DNA of 64,000 bases from an uncultured Eubacterium sp. (GCA_947385775.1 CANDMI010000009.1:1-64000), one strand, 5' to 3'. Shown: positions 44,152 to 54,484, counted from the stretch's first letter. A program made the numbers and translations. Notes: generated from the sequence alone by a model not told the origin.

Positions 44152-44657
44152 TTGAGGGCTGTGAATTGGAATATCAAAAGCATAAAAAGGGATACCGGGC
44201 GTTTGCCTGGCTTTTGTTTGGCGTGTATGTCGTATTGATGATCTATTTTTTGTTTTTCGCAGAAAGCATGGGCAGGGTTACGGTCACGTCCGAATACCAT
44301 TATAACTTGCAGCCGTTTAAGGAGATTTTGCGGTATCTGAAATATTACCGGGTAGTCGGCGTATATGCGGTTTGCCTCAATCTGCTTGGAAATGTAGTCG
44401 CGTTTGTGCCATTTGGCTTATTTTTTCCGCTTTTATCCCGCAGGAACCGAAGCTTTTGGAAGGTGTCTTTCCTTAGCTTTGAGATAAGCCTTTTGGTGGA
44501 AGTGATTCAGCTGGTCACGAGAGTCGGGTGCTGTGATGTGGATGATGTGATGTTAAATACGGTAGGCGGGATGATCGGATATGCCTGTTTTAAGACGTTA
44601 TGGACTTTGCATTGGGGCAGGAGAAAAGGAGCGGTGGATGAGTCGGAAGGCGCGTAA
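44148..44657 (+). CDS. VanZ-like membrane protein
   Basis: A 169-residue membrane protein with four membrane segments of VanZ type (segments near 18-38, 62-95, 100-125, 130-150). VanZ-like proteins can lower teicoplanin sensitivity, but most members are of unknown role. The motif NLLGNVVAFVPFGLFFPLL is typical. It overlaps pyrE by 4 bases and the following gene by 20, so translation is coupled. Confidence 0.85.
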   Translation: MIEGCELEYQKHKKGYRAFAWLLFGVYVVLMIYFLFFAESMGRVTVTSEYHYNLQPFKEILRYLKYYRVVGVYAVCLNLLGNVVAFVPFGLFFPLLSRRNRSFWKVSFLSFEISLLVEVIQLVTRVGCCDVDDVMLNTVGGMIGYACFKTLWTLHWGRRKGAVDESEGA

Positions 44658-44973
44658 TGGCAAAGCTTATAAATTTACAAAAAAAAGACATTCCGGGAAA
44701 GGGGTTGCGGCGCTTGCGCTCTCCTTTGTGCCGTTGATCTTGTTTTTTTACGCGGTGGCGTATTCTTTTATGGAAGGCGGCAACGCGCCAAGGGAGATCG
44801 GGTGCGTCGGGCCTGCAGCGGTCCTTTTGGCGATCGGGACGTTACGGATGTCCATAAAAGAGGCTGGAAAAGAGAATGTCATTAAAAAAGAGCCGATCGC
44901 AGGCGCGGTCATGTCTGTTTTTATGATACTTGGATGGGGCGCGGTCTATGTGATCGGGTGGATAGGCGTATAA
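44638..44973 (+). CDS. DUF6142-like membrane protein
   Basis: A 111-residue protein. Start ATG 44638 has AAAGGAG. It begins with the pattern YKFTKKRHSGKGVAALALSF, typical of DUF6142 proteins, and contains three membrane segments. It overlaps the VanZ-like gene. Function unknown. Confidence 0.65.
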   Translation: MSRKARNGKAYKFTKKRHSGKGVAALALSFVPLILFFYAVAYSFMEGGNAPREIGCVGPAAVLLAIGTLRMSIKEAGKENVIKKEPIAGAVMSVFMILGWGAVYVIGWIGV

Positions 44974-45057
44974 ATGGATAATATAGAGGGGATCAAGCAG
45001 GAAAAGCCCATGCCTGTCTGGTTCCTTTTTTGCTTTTTTGCCGCATTCGCGCATAAA

Positions 45058-45106
45058 ATAGGAATGATCATAGGAATGATTATTAGGAATGATTATAGAA
45101 ATGATT
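45058..45106 (+). repeat. Tandem degenerate repeat (unit about 12-13 bp)
   Basis: AGGAATGAT.AT type units are repeated four times (ATAGGAATGATC / ATAGGAATGATT / ATTAGGAATGATT / ATAGAAATGATT) in the gap before the aminopeptidase promoter. No coding function. Confidence 0.7.
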
Positions 45107-45132
45107 TTTTTAAATGCGCTTAAAACAGGCGC

Positions 45133-45161
45133 TTGTCAATCGAAAAGGAGCATACTATAAT
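45133..45161 (+). promoter_or_regulatory. Promoter of the M29 aminopeptidase gene
   Basis: TTGTCA, 17-bp spacer, TATAAT, 36 bases before ATG 45198. Confidence 0.7.
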
Positions 45162-45197
45162 AAATGTAAATGAAAAATAAGGGGAAGTGGATGGGAT

Positions 45198-47303
45198 ATG
45201 AGTTTTGACGCGCATTGGAATAGGAGCTATAAACAAATTTATAAAGAAAGAAACGAAGCGGTGGCGGAGCGGTTTGCGCTTGCAAAGGAGCGGATTTTCG
45301 AGATCGCGGGCAGGCCGCCCCTTAAGGCGCATTCCCTTTTTGAGGATTATTTTGGGAAAACGGCGGAGCTTTTTTTGCTGGCAAACCGCATTCTTTGCAT
45401 GGAACAAAGCGGGGAGCTGGAGCGGCGCAGCCTTTTGGAGTGTGAAGAATTAAACCGTCTCATGTACCAGGAGATCTTACCGGAAAACTATGAAACAAGC
45501 TACGCAAACCCGGATTATGCGCAGCAAAAGCTGGGGACGGAGTTTGGCGGGATTTTGTGCTTTTTATATACGGAGTGCCGCGCGCTTTTTGCCTATGCCT
45601 TTGAAGGCCGCATGTTTGACATGACGCTTCTTATGGAGCTTTTTTTGGAAGTTTACACTTGTTTTTGTGACAGCAACGGAACGGCATTTTCGGAGATCAG
45701 CCATGCCGTATACGGGCATTTTCATGATTACAGCGAAATCTTTGTAAGACAGGGGATCAAAGAAAGCGTCGATCCAAAGCTGGATTTTTTTACGGGAATT
45801 GTGGAACATGCGGACTTTGACGACCTTACGTATTTATACCGGTATGGGGAATATATTTCGGAAAATGAGAGAAAAACCGCCCAGTATTTATCCAGCCTTT
45901 CAAAAGAGCGGATACAGGCGATGGCGGATACGTTTACCGAAGGGTACCGCATCGGGTTTGCGGTTACGAATAAAGACCTGTTCAAGAAAAAAACCGTCAG
46001 CATCCATTATGCCATTGGATTTGAGCGCGTTGTGCGAAAAGCGATGGAAAATTTTAAAAAGATGGGGCTTTCTGCGGTCATATTCCGGGACGCGGTTTCT
46101 TCCTTTGGCGGGCGTGGGAATGGGAAGCGCGGATGCTATTCGACTTCCCCCAACAGGCAGTATGATTACGACCATCGCAATGACAAGGCATATTATCTGG
46201 ATAAGGCGTTTGTAGAGCGCAGGCTTGAAGCTTTGCGCGATTCCTATGAAGCGTATAAAAAGGAGGCGGCTGTATTTGCGGGGCCGGCGGTGCAGGAGGT
46301 GTTTGGAGAGGATGCGTTTGCGCCGGTGGATAAGCGATGCGCCGTTCACTTTGATGAAAAACAAAGACAGTTAAATGTGGATTATGCAAACCGGGCAGGG
46401 AGGATCACAAACCAGTATATCAAAGGGGAGGAGCGAAGCTATACGATTATTTCTTATCCGGTTCCTGAAATTGGCGCGGATTATGAGAAGATTTTTCTGG
46501 AGACGGTAAAGATCAACACGCTGGATTATCTAACCTATCGAAAGATACAGCAACGCCTGATCGATGTGCTGGACAGGGCAAAAAAGGTGCGCGTCACGGG
46601 AAAAGGGCGCAATCAGACAGACCTTACCATAAGCGTTTTTCCGCTTGAAAAGCCAGAGACTCAGACCGCGTTTGAAAACTGCGTGGCGGATGTGAACATT
46701 CCGGTGGGGGAGGTCTTTACCTCGCCTGTTTTAAAAGGAACAAACGGACTTTTGCACGTTACCGGGGTTTATCTGAACGGTTTGTTTTATCGGGATTTAA
46801 AAATATGGTTTGAAGACGGGATGGTAAAGGATTATTCTTGCCTTAATTTTTCGGATGAAGCGGCGAACAAGCGTTATATCCGTGAAAATATTTTGATGCA
46901 GCACGATGCGCTGCCAATGGGGGAATTTGCGATCGGCACGAATACAGCCGCGTACCGTATGGCAAGGGATTATAAAATCGAGGATAAGCTTCCGATTCTG
47001 ATCGCGGAAAAGACCGGGCCGCATTTTGCGGTTGGGGACACCTGTTATTCCCATGCGGAGGATGTGCGGGTCTTTAACCCGGATGGAAAGGAGATCATGC
47101 CAAGGGATAATGAGATCACCCTGCTAAGGAAAACAGAGCCGGAACATGCGTATTTTAACTGCCATACGGATATTACGATCCCGTACGATGAATTGGACAA
47201 GGTTACGGCGGTATTGCCGGATGGGACGCAAATGGACGTGATCTTGGACGGAAAATTCGCGGTGGCGGGGACGGAAGAGTTGAATCAGCCACTTGAAAAA
47301 TAA
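45198..47303 (+). CDS. M29-family aminopeptidase with N-terminal extension
   Basis: A 701-residue protein. The C-terminal half (about 380-690) matches family M29 (aminopeptidase T/AmpS) metallopeptidases: GEFAIGTN with the metal-binding Glu near 576, TGPHFAVGDT (His near 615), YSHAEDV (His near 624) and HTDITIPYDEL near the end. The first 370 residues are an alpha-helical extension, longer than usual for M29. GGAAGTGG is the probable ribosome binding site. It removes N-terminal residues from peptides in the cytoplasm. Its promoter is preceded by a repeat array. Confidence 0.85.
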   Translation: MSFDAHWNRSYKQIYKERNEAVAERFALAKERIFEIAGRPPLKAHSLFEDYFGKTAELFLLANRILCMEQSGELERRSLLECEELNRLMYQEILPENYETSYANPDYAQQKLGTEFGGILCFLYTECRALFAYAFEGRMFDMTLLMELFLEVYTCFCDSNGTAFSEISHAVYGHFHDYSEIFVRQGIKESVDPKLDFFTGIVEHADFDDLTYLYRYGEYISENERKTAQYLSSLSKERIQAMADTFTEGYRIGFAVTNKDLFKKKTVSIHYAIGFERVVRKAMENFKKMGLSAVIFRDAVSSFGGRGNGKRGCYSTSPNRQYDYDHRNDKAYYLDKAFVERRLEALRDSYEAYKKEAAVFAGPAVQEVFGEDAFAPVDKRCAVHFDEKQRQLNVDYANRAGRITNQYIKGEERSYTIISYPVPEIGADYEKIFLETVKINTLDYLTYRKIQQRLIDVLDRAKKVRVTGKGRNQTDLTISVFPLEKPETQTAFENCVADVNIPVGEVFTSPVLKGTNGLLHVTGVYLNGLFYRDLKIWFEDGMVKDYSCLNFSDEAANKRYIRENILMQHDALPMGEFAIGTNTAAYRMARDYKIEDKLPILIAEKTGPHFAVGDTCYSHAEDVRVFNPDGKEIMPRDNEITLLRKTEPEHAYFNCHTDITIPYDELDKVTAVLPDGTQMDVILDGKFAVAGTEELNQPLEK

Positions 47304-47344
47304 GGGCGCAATCGTTACAATAGAAAACAGGCGCTGTTTAAAAA

Positions 47345-47458
47345 ATGGCGCGACGCAAAAAAGAAGTTGCAAAAACCGGATGGAAAAGGAAAATGCAAAA
47401 CCAGATGGAAAAAAAAGCGGCAAAAACAAGATGTAAAAAACAAGACGTAAAATTTTAG
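47345..47458 (+). repeat. A-rich degenerate tandem repeat
   Basis: Four units of the type GCAAAACCAGATGGAAAA (GCAAAAACCGGATGGAAAAG, GCAAAACCAGATGGAAAAAA, GCAAAAACAAGATGTAAAAA, CAAGACGTAAAA) lie between the aminopeptidase and purE. An accidental Lys-rich open frame (38 codons) covers it but lacks a ribosome binding site. Confidence 0.6.
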
Positions 47459-47482
47459 AAAAAAGAATATGGAGGATAAGTT

Positions 47483-47992
47483 ATGGCAAAGGTTGGGATT
47501 TTAATGGGATCGGATTCCGATATGCCTGTAATGTCAAAGGCGGCGGATGTGCTAGAGGAGCTTGGGATCGATTATGAAATGAGGATCATTTCAGCGCACC
47601 GCGAGCCGGATGTGTTTTACGAATACGCAAAAACAGCGGAGGAGCGGGGATTGTCCGTGATCATCGCGGGAGCGGGCATGGCGGCGCACCTGCCTGGGAT
47701 GTGCGCCGCGATCTTTCCGATGCCGGTCATTGGCGTGCCGATGCACACGTCGTCCTTAGGCGGCAGAGATTCGTTGTATTCCATCGTGCAGATGCCAAGC
47801 GGCATTCCGGTGGCGACTGTGGCGATTGGCGGCGGCGTAAACGCGGCGCTTTTGGCGGCAAAGATTTTAGCGGTGTCTGACGCTGCGCTTTTGCAGAAAT
47901 TAAAGGCTTATTCTAACAACCTGAAAGAACAGGTGCAGGCAAAGGACGAAAGGCTGCAAAGCACAGGGCATAAAAATTATAAGCAGGATTAA
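47483..47992 (+). CDS. purE: N5-carboxyaminoimidazole ribonucleotide mutase
   Basis: A 169-residue class I PurE. It moves the carboxyl group from N5 to C4 of the imidazole ring in purine synthesis. The pattern [10 protein letters not shown] near the start, SAHREPD, and [12 protein letters not shown] are intact. ATG at 47483 with GGAGG. It stands alone in the window; no purK or other purine gene is next to it. The flanking genes are an aminopeptidase and hydF. Confidence 0.93.
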   Translation: MAKVGILMGSDSDMPVMSKAADVLEELGIDYEMRIISAHREPDVFYEYAKTAEERGLSVIIAGAGMAAHLPGMCAAIFPMPVIGVPMHTSSLGGRDSLYSIVQMPSGIPVATVAIGGGVNAALLAAKILAVSDAALLQKLKAYSNNLKEQVQAKDERLQSTGHKNYKQD

Positions 47993-48028
47993 GTTTAAAA
48001 TAAAATTAAAATGAAACAGGGATGAAAA

Positions 48029-49228
48029 ATGGGAACGACATTAAATGACACGCCAAGCGGGAACCGGGTGCATATCGCGTTTTTTGGGCGGATGAACAGC
48101 GGGAAATCCTCTTTGATAAACGCGTTGGCAGGCCAGGAGGTTTCGATCGTATCCGAGGTAAGCGGGACGACGACAGACCCGGTGAAAAAGCCGATGGAAA
48201 TCCATGGGATTGGGCCTTGCGTTTTAATGGACACGGCAGGGTTTGACGACGAGGGGGATTTGGGCGAAAGACGGGTTGCGATGGCTAAGCAGGCGGCGGC
48301 CCAGGCGGATATGGCGGCGCTGCTTTTTACAGATGACGATTTTACTTTAGAAAAGCTCTGGTCTGATTATTTTGAGAAAAAAAATACGCCGGTTTTGCTT
48401 GTAGTTTCGAAAGCGGACGCGTTAGAGGATGCGGCGGGGTTAGCGGAAAAAATAAAAGGCGCGTTTCATAAAGAGCCAGTCCTTGTCAGCGCAAAGACAA
48501 AAAAAGGAATGGATGAGTTGAAAAAAGCGCTGATTGAAACCGCGTCCGCCGCTTGTGAGGAGCGTACGATCACCGGAGATCTGGCGCGGGAGGGGGATGT
48601 GGCGCTGCTTGTGATGCCGCAGGACATCCAGGCTCCAAAGGGCAGGCTTATTTTACCCCAGGTGCAGACCATACGCGAGCTTTTGGATAAAAAATGCGTT
48701 GTGGTAAGCGCGACGACAGATCAGCTTGAACAGGCTCTTGCGGCGCTTGGTAAGCCGCCAAAACTGATCATCACCGATTCCCAGGCTTACAAAGAGGTTT
48801 ATGAAAAAAAGCCGAAGGAAAGTCTGCTTACTTCTTTTTCTACGCTGTTTGCGGCCTATAAAGGGGATATCAGGTATTTTATCGAAGGGGCAAAGACCAT
48901 CGGAGGTTTAACGGAAAAGGACAAAGTCCTGATCGCGGAATGCTGCACCCACGCGCCTTTGGATGAAGATATCGGGCGCATCAAGCTGCCGCGCCTTTTG
49001 CGCAAAAAGGCCGGGGAAGGGCTTACGGTGGATATCGTAGCCGGAATGGATTTTCCAAAGGACCTGTCCGGCTACCGGCTGGTGGTCCAGTGCGGGGCCT
49101 GCATGTTTAACCGGAAATACGTCATGTCCCGTGTGGATATGGCAAAGAGCCAGCATACGCCGATGACGAATTATGGGGTGGCGATCGCATATTTAAACGG
49201 GATCTTAGACCAGGTGGCGCTGCCATAG
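48029..49228 (+). CDS. hydF: FeFe-hydrogenase maturation GTPase
   Basis: A 399-residue scaffold GTPase that assembles the 2Fe cluster for FeFe-hydrogenase. Walker A GRMNSGKSS near residue 16, the G2/G3 region DTAGFDDEGDLG, and G4 VSKAD are present. The C-terminal cluster site reads CTH-x45-QCGAC, whereas the family pattern is CxH-x46-53-HCxxC, so the second histidine is replaced by glutamine here. hydG follows by 103 bases. HydE and HydA are outside the window. Confidence 0.9.
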   Translation: MGTTLNDTPSGNRVHIAFFGRMNSGKSSLINALAGQEVSIVSEVSGTTTDPVKKPMEIHGIGPCVLMDTAGFDDEGDLGERRVAMAKQAAAQADMAALLFTDDDFTLEKLWSDYFEKKNTPVLLVVSKADALEDAAGLAEKIKGAFHKEPVLVSAKTKKGMDELKKALIETASAACEERTITGDLAREGDVALLVMPQDIQAPKGRLILPQVQTIRELLDKKCVVVSATTDQLEQALAALGKPPKLIITDSQAYKEVYEKKPKESLLTSFSTLFAAYKGDIRYFIEGAKTIGGLTEKDKVLIAECCTHAPLDEDIGRIKLPRLLRKKAGEGLTVDIVAGMDFPKDLSGYRLVVQCGACMFNRKYVMSRVDMAKSQHTPMTNYGVAIAYLNGILDQVALP

Positions 49229-49237
49229 GATTTATGG

Positions 49238-49318
49238 GCAAAGGCTTATAAACAAAAGCTCATAACAAAAGGCTTGTAAATGATATAAACGATAGGTTTA
49301 TGGAACAAAGACTTACGG
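49238..49318 (+). repeat. Degenerate repeat between hydF and hydG
   Basis: The pattern ACAAAgGCTTaTAA appears three to four times (CAAAGGCTTATAAA, CAAAAGCTCATAA, CAAAAGGCTTGTAAA, CAAAGACTTACGG) just before the ribosome binding site. Confidence 0.55.
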
Positions 49319-49331
49319 AGGAATGAAAAGT

Positions 49332-50750
49332 ATGTATAATGTAATGTCGCCAAAAGCGGAAGAGTTTATCGATGACGAAGAAATTTGCGAGTGTTTGGAT
49401 TACGCCGCGAAAAATAAAAATAACGCGGCGTTAATTGACAAGATTTTGGAAAAAGCGGCGAAAATGAAAGGGATTTCCCATAAAGAGGCCATCGTGCTGC
49501 TGGATTGCGAGCTGGAGGAGAAAAACCGGGAGATCTTTAAGCTGGCAAAGCGCATCAAGCAGGAATTTTACGGCAACCGGATCGTGATGTTCGCGCCGCT
49601 GTATTTATCCAATTACTGCATCAATGGCTGTGAATACTGCCCGTACCATGCGAAAAACAAGCATATCACAAGGAAGAAATTAAGCCAGGAGGATGTGCGT
49701 CGCGAGGTCATCGCGCTACAGGATATGGGGCATAAAAGGCTTGCGCTGGAAGCCGGGGAGGACCCGGTGCATAACCCGCTTGAGTATATTTTGGAATGCA
49801 TCCAGACGATTTATGGCATCAAACACAAAAACGGGGCGATCCGGCGCGTGAATGTCAACATCGCCGCAACAGAGGTGGACGCTTACCGGAAGCTTAAGGA
49901 AGCGGGCATCGGGACTTATATTTTATTCCAGGAAACCTACAATAAAAAGCAATACGAAAAGCTGCACCCAACCGGGCCAAAGAGCGATTATACGTATCAT
50001 ACCCAGGCGATGGACCGGGCGATGGACGGAGGGATCGACGACGTTGGGCTTGGTGTGCTGTTTGGATTAAACAATTACCGTTATGATTTTACCGGGATCA
50101 TCATGCATGCGGAGCATTTAGAGGCGTATAAGGGGGTAGGCCCGCATACCATCAGCGTTCCAAGGGTGCGCCGGGCGGACGATATTGACCCGGACGTGTT
50201 TGATAACGGCATTTCGGACGAGACGTTTGAAAAGATCGTGGCGTGCATCCGGATCGCGGTGCCGTATACTGGCATGATCGTATCCACAAGGGAATCCGAG
50301 CAGACCCGCAAAAAAGTATTAGAGCTTGGGATCTCCCAGATCAGCGGCGGCTCCCGCACCAGCGTCGGCGGTTATTATGAGGAAGAAGCGGAAGATGATA
50401 ATTCAGCGCAGTTTGACGTGAGCGACCGCAGGACGTTGGAGGAGGTTGTGCGCTGGCTCATGGAGCTTTCCTATGTGCCGAGCTTTTGCACCGCATGTTA
50501 CCGCGCCGGGCGCACGGGCGACCGTTTTATGCAGCTTTTAAAAAGCAAGCAGATCGTAAACTGCTGTCATCCAAACGCGCTTATGACCTTAAAGGAATAT
50601 TTAGAGGATTACGCTACGCCGCAGACAAAGGCGATCGGGGAGCGGCTGATCGCGGAAGAATTAAAGACGATCCCAAATGAGGCTGTCCGTAAGAAAGCGG
50701 AGGAATACATTGCCAATATCCAAAATGGACAGCGGGATTTTCGGTTTTAA
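49332..50750 (+). CDS. hydG: FeFe-hydrogenase maturation radical SAM enzyme (tyrosine lyase)
   Basis: A protein of 472 residues that cleaves tyrosine to deliver CO and cyanide ligands for the H-cluster. The SAM cluster motif is CINGCEYC (C-x3-C-x2-C) and the second cluster site C-x2-C-x22-C (CTACYRAGR ... CC) is intact. ATG 49332 is preferred to 49323, which would leave no space after ACGGAGGA. It follows hydF, so both may be expressed together. Ends at a strong bidirectional terminator. Confidence 0.93.
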   Translation: MYNVMSPKAEEFIDDEEICECLDYAAKNKNNAALIDKILEKAAKMKGISHKEAIVLLDCELEEKNREIFKLAKRIKQEFYGNRIVMFAPLYLSNYCINGCEYCPYHAKNKHITRKKLSQEDVRREVIALQDMGHKRLALEAGEDPVHNPLEYILECIQTIYGIKHKNGAIRRVNVNIAATEVDAYRKLKEAGIGTYILFQETYNKKQYEKLHPTGPKSDYTYHTQAMDRAMDGGIDDVGLGVLFGLNNYRYDFTGIIMHAEHLEAYKGVGPHTISVPRVRRADDIDPDVFDNGISDETFEKIVACIRIAVPYTGMIVSTRESEQTRKKVLELGISQISGGSRTSVGGYYEEEAEDDNSAQFDVSDRRTLEEVVRWLMELSYVPSFCTACYRAGRTGDRFMQLLKSKQIVNCCHPNALMTLKEYLEDYATPQTKAIGERLIAEELKTIPNEAVRKKAEEYIANIQNGQRDFRF

Positions 50751-50763
50751 ACTTAAAAATGGG

Positions 50764-50798
50764 CAACAAAAAATCTGCCATAGGCAGATTTTTTGTTG
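50764..50798. terminator. Bidirectional terminator between hydG and cold-shock gene
   Basis: A perfect 16-bp stem, CAACAAAAAATCTGCC / GGCAGATTTTTTGTTG with loop ATA, having A- and T-runs for both directions. Confidence 0.85.
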
Positions 50799-50914
50799 TG
50801 TCATAAATCAAGTAATGGTTTGTCAATAAGGCATGTATAATACTATAAATAAAATCTATATATAATAATGTACATTTGAAAAACTTACAATTGATTGATG
50901 CACATCCTGGCTAA

Positions 50915-51118
50915 CTATTTAATTACGGTAACGTTTGTCGCCTGCGGGCCTTTTGCGCCTTCTGTAACTTCAAATTCTACTGAAGCGCCTTCCTCTAAAG
51001 ACTTAAAGCCTTCCATATTCAGCCCGGAAAAATGTACGAATACATCCTTGCCTTCTTCATCTGTGATGAAACCGTAACCTTTTTGATTGTTAAACCATTT
51101 TACTGTACCCTTGTTCAT
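50915..51118 (-). CDS. Cold-shock protein (CspA family)
   Basis: A 67-residue RNA chaperone with RNP1 (KGYGFI) and RNP2 (VFVHFS) motifs. The start is ATG 51118 with GGAGGT upstream. The five-stranded OB fold binds single-stranded RNA or DNA. It is a single-gene unit, convergent with hydG. Often such genes have a long leader; about 60 bases are between the start and the region upstream, where nothing clear was seen. Confidence 0.95.
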   Translation of the reverse strand: MNKGTVKWFNNQKGYGFITDEEGKDVFVHFSGLNMEGFKSLEEGASVEFEVTEGAKGPQATNVTVIK

Positions 51119-51209
51119 GACGTACCTCCATAACATATTTAGCTGTCTAGCTGTTGATAGCTTATGCTAAGGATATCATACGAAACTGGAAAAGTAAAGG
51201 GAAATCATG

Positions 51210-51713
51210 CTAAATTTCTGAAAAAATTATTCCATGCTTTTTTAAAAACTTTGCGGCGTATGAATCCCACTCCTTTTCAAAGCTTTTATCCAGCGTAAAA
51301 GAGCTGTAGGAAATCCCGGAGGTTAAAAGCAGCTGCCCCTCTTTGTATGTAATGTTAAAAAAAGCCGCGCCTATATCGGATGGGGGCTGTTTCGTCCCGC
51401 AGGAGCGTATCGTATTTTCCAGGTTAGCGGGGGAGAGCATCAGCACAAATTGAAAATAAGAGGGCGTATGGTGGCCCCTGATCAGAGAAAAAAACAGCGG
51501 GCGAAGCTCCCTGTATGGCATCGCGTCAAGATCCGCCAGCTGTTTTTGCTCGATTTCTTCTTTCGAATAAAAATCTTTGTGGAGCCTGCCGTCGACCTGG
51601 AAATTTACGGCGGCATGGATGGCGGCCTGGGATAAAAGGAACGAGTCAAAAATATTGCCCTTTAAAAGCAGGCTCATAAATGTATTTTTTTCAAGCAGCT
51701 GAAATACCTTCAT
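51210..51713 (-). CDS. DUF5721 family protein
   Basis: A 167-residue cytoplasmic protein. ATG 51713 follows AGAGGG at proper distance; an in-frame ATG at 51734 lacks this. The start MKVFQLLEKNTFMSLLLKGNIFDSFLLSQAAI and the segment RLHKDFYSKEE match the DUF5721 type; the central part has YRELRPLFFSLIRGHHTPSYFQF. Function unknown. It is encoded divergently from the transglutaminase operon. Confidence 0.65.
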   Translation of the reverse strand: MKVFQLLEKNTFMSLLLKGNIFDSFLLSQAAIHAAVNFQVDGRLHKDFYSKEEIEQKQLADLDAMPYRELRPLFFSLIRGHHTPSYFQFVLMLSPANLENTIRSCGTKQPPSDIGAAFFNITYKEGQLLLTSGISYSSFTLDKSFEKEWDSYAAKFLKKHGIIFSEI

Positions 51714-51812
51714 ATGTTTTGGCCCTCTTTTCATATATTGTTAGTGTGGTTTTTGGATCAAAAGCATGGATATAAAAGCTATTATATAAAGAAAAAATAT
51801 TTTTTACAAGAG

Positions 51813-51841
51813 CTTATTTTTGTGATATAATAGATTCATTA
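51813..51841 (+). promoter_or_regulatory. Promoter of transglutaminase operon
   Basis: TTTACA, 17-bp spacer, TATAAT, 42 bases before ATG 51884. Confidence 0.7.
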
Positions 51842-51883
51842 CGGTTTCAAATTGTCAGGATGGGGCGTTACGGAGGGTTTTGT

Positions 51884-53137
51884 ATGAGGGGAAGGATTCA
51901 AAAACAGTATCGGAATCTGCGAAATAAAATACGTTGCAAGATAAGCGGCAAAAGGAACGCGGCCTTGGCGTGCCTGCTGTTTGCGTTTACGATGCAAGGG
52001 TGCGTATTTCAGGATATATCGGAAACCATTGTGCAGCCGGTGGAGGAAGCGGTGAGCACGGTGAAAAAAAATTTGGAGCTGCGCCAGCAGATGAACGCGC
52101 TTGCCATGCCAAAGGATGTAAAGACCGTTTCGGATGAAAAGTACGTTTATCAGACCCTTCCAAAGGAACAAAAAAAGATTTATGACCAGATGCTGGACGC
52201 GATGCTGGAGCAAAAAAAAGAGGTTACGATCTCCGCCACGGACGGAAGGTCTTTGGAGGATATCTTTAACTGCATCAAGGCGGATTACGGCGGGCTGTTT
52301 TGGGTGGAAAGCTTTCGCTACACCCAGTACCAGAGGAACGGAAAAACGGAAATGGTGTCGTTTTCTCCTAATTACACCATGTCGAAAAAAGAGCGGGAAA
52401 AAACGCAGCTTGAAATTGACAAAAAGGCAAAGGCTTATTTAAAGGGCATTGATAAAAATGCGTCCGATTATAAAAAGGCGCGATACATATATAAAAAGCT
52501 GATTCAAAAGGTGGATTATAACCTTCAGTCCAAAAACAACCAAAACATTATCAGCGTGTTCCTGGGAAAGGAGACGGTTTGCCAGGGCTATGCCAACGCG
52601 ATGCAGTATTTGCTGGAGCGGCTAAACGTCCCTTGTGTGGTCGTGACCGGCAGGGCAAAGGGCGGGCCGCATGCGTGGAACTTAGTGAAGCTGGACGGGG
52701 AATGGTATTACTGCGACGTTACCTGGGGCAACAGCAAATACCATGACGAAGAAAAAAATGATGTGAAATATGTGGAATACGATTATTTAAATATCACGAC
52801 AGCGGAAATGCAAAAAGACCACACGCCCCAGGTGAAGTTTCCGCTGCCAAACTGCACGGCGGTAAAAAACAATTACTATGTAAAGGAGAAACGGTATTTC
52901 AATTCCCTGGACGCCAGGAATATAGACGCGATCGGCGCGCTAATTCAACAAAGCTATGACAAAGGGGAGGGCAACGTTTCGGTAAAGTTTAGCGGCAGCG
53001 CGCTGTGCTCTCAGGCGAAGCAGTATTTTCTGACGGATTACCATATTGGGGACTATTGCAGCGGGCTGGATTCGGTATATTATAAAACAAATACGAAATT
53101 CAATATATTTGTAATTATTTTTCCGCGAAAATCATAG
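51884..53137 (+). CDS. Transglutaminase-like lipoprotein
   Basis: A 417-residue lipoprotein, start ATG 51884 (GGAGGG). Lipobox MQGC at C40. The transglutaminase core, near 225-275, has C ([14 protein letters not shown]), H ([10 protein letters not shown]) and D (YYCDVTWG), the catalytic triad of protease- or transglutaminase-like enzymes. It may crosslink or process surface proteins. It is the first of an operon with the AAA ATPase and thioredoxin reductase. Substrate unknown. Confidence 0.85.
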   Translation: MRGRIQKQYRNLRNKIRCKISGKRNAALACLLFAFTMQGCVFQDISETIVQPVEEAVSTVKKNLELRQQMNALAMPKDVKTVSDEKYVYQTLPKEQKKIYDQMLDAMLEQKKEVTISATDGRSLEDIFNCIKADYGGLFWVESFRYTQYQRNGKTEMVSFSPNYTMSKKEREKTQLEIDKKAKAYLKGIDKNASDYKKARYIYKKLIQKVDYNLQSKNNQNIISVFLGKETVCQGYANAMQYLLERLNVPCVVVTGRAKGGPHAWNLVKLDGEWYYCDVTWGNSKYHDEEKNDVKYVEYDYLNITTAEMQKDHTPQVKFPLPNCTAVKNNYYVKEKRYFNSLDARNIDAIGALIQQSYDKGEGNVSVKFSGSALCSQAKQYFLTDYHIGDYCSGLDSVYYKTNTKFNIFVIIFPRKS

Positions 53138-53153
53138 GCATTGGAGGCATAAA

Positions 53154-54479
53154 ATGAACCGGATTGTATCAAAATTAATTATGTATACAGACATGCCGCA
53201 GGATTGCGTGCTGCTGGAGCTTAGCCGTATCTTTGCGAGGCTTTCAGAAAGCCCGTTACAGGAGCTTAGCGATGGGCAAAAGGACGCGTTTACGGCGGAC
53301 ATTTATAAGCAGGTAAAGCGTCTGCTTGTCGTTGCGACGGATTATGGATTTGATAAAAATCTGTGGCACAACTATCTTACTTTTTTGCTGATCACCGATG
53401 AAAACCCTTTTAGCATAACCTGTGAAAAGGTTGGGGCAAAGGACGGCAGCGTAAACTTTTTTGCAAAAAATGACTTCAAGGCGTTTAAGCAGCTGTTTGA
53501 CTACGATTTTGACTGGGTTGAGCGCGCGCTTGGCATCGACTGCTTTCAAAGGCTTTGCAATTACAAGGCGATCGGAAAGCCGGAGCTTATGTATAATAAA
53601 AACGTCAGCGAAAAGGTTCGGGCTCTAAGCGAAAAATTAGAGACGGCAAAGGATGAGGAAGCGTTTTTTACTTTCGTTACGGATTTTTACAAGGCGTACG
53701 GGGTAGGGATGTTTGGGTTAAACAAGGCGTTTCGTATTTCTTCGAATAAGGAAAAGGAAGGTCAGGTTTTGTTTCATCCGATCAACAACATGGATAAGGT
53801 CATGCTAAACGACCTGGTCGGATACGAGATTCAAAAGAAAAAGCTTGTGGACAATACCCGCGCGTTTGTGGAGGGGCGAAAGGCGAATAATGTCCTTTTA
53901 TTTGGCGACAGCGGCACAGGAAAATCCACGAGCGTGAAGGCCATCGTCAATGAATTTTATGACCAGGGGCTTCGTATGATCGAGATTTACAAGCACCAGT
54001 TTAAAGATTTGTCGAGTGTCATAGCGCAGGTGAAAAACCGCAATTATCGGTTTATCATTTATATGGACGATCTGTCCTTTGAGGAATTTGAGATTGAATA
54101 TAAGTTTTTAAAGGCGGTCATTGAAGGCGGCGTGGAGACGAAGCCGGAAAACGTTTTGATCTATGCGACGTCAAACCGCAGGCATTTGATCAAGGAAACA
54201 TGGGACGACCGAAACGATGTGAAAATTGAAAATGGCATGCACCAGTCCGACACGATGGAGGAAAAATTGTCGCTGGTCAATCGATTTGGGGTGACGATTA
54301 ATTATTCCAAGCCGAGCCAGAAGGAATATTTTGCGATCGTGATCGCGCTTGCGCGTCGGGCGGGGCTTTCGCTTAGCGACGAGGAGCTAAGCGTTAAGGC
54401 GAATCAGTGGGAATTAAGCCATGGCGGGATTTCCGGTCGGACGGCGCAGCAGTTTATTACGTATTTACAGGGAAGGTGA
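53154..54479 (+). CDS. AAA-type ATPase (DUF815)
   Basis: A 441-residue ATPase with Walker A ([10 protein letters not shown] near 253), Walker B ([11 protein letters not shown]) and sensor-type ATSNRRHL segment. The N-terminal 220 residues are helical and probably a recognition domain. DUF815 proteins are of unknown role in bacteria. The gene is between a surface transglutaminase and thioredoxin reductase; overlap with the next gene is short. Start ATG 53154 follows GGAGG. Confidence 0.85.
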   Translation: MNRIVSKLIMYTDMPQDCVLLELSRIFARLSESPLQELSDGQKDAFTADIYKQVKRLLVVATDYGFDKNLWHNYLTFLLITDENPFSITCEKVGAKDGSVNFFAKNDFKAFKQLFDYDFDWVERALGIDCFQRLCNYKAIGKPELMYNKNVSEKVRALSEKLETAKDEEAFFTFVTDFYKAYGVGMFGLNKAFRISSNKEKEGQVLFHPINNMDKVMLNDLVGYEIQKKKLVDNTRAFVEGRKANNVLLFGDSGTGKSTSVKAIVNEFYDQGLRMIEIYKHQFKDLSSVIAQVKNRNYRFIIYMDDLSFEEFEIEYKFLKAVIEGGVETKPENVLIYATSNRRHLIKETWDDRNDVKIENGMHQSDTMEEKLSLVNRFGVTINYSKPSQKEYFAIVIALARRAGLSLSDEELSVKANQWELSHGGISGRTAQQFITYLQGR

Positions 54480-54484
54480 TGTTT

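Noticed and set aside
47345..47458. Lys-rich 38-codon open frame as leader peptide gene
   Set aside because: Made only of degenerate tandem repeats and lacks a ribosome binding site; treated as a repeat.
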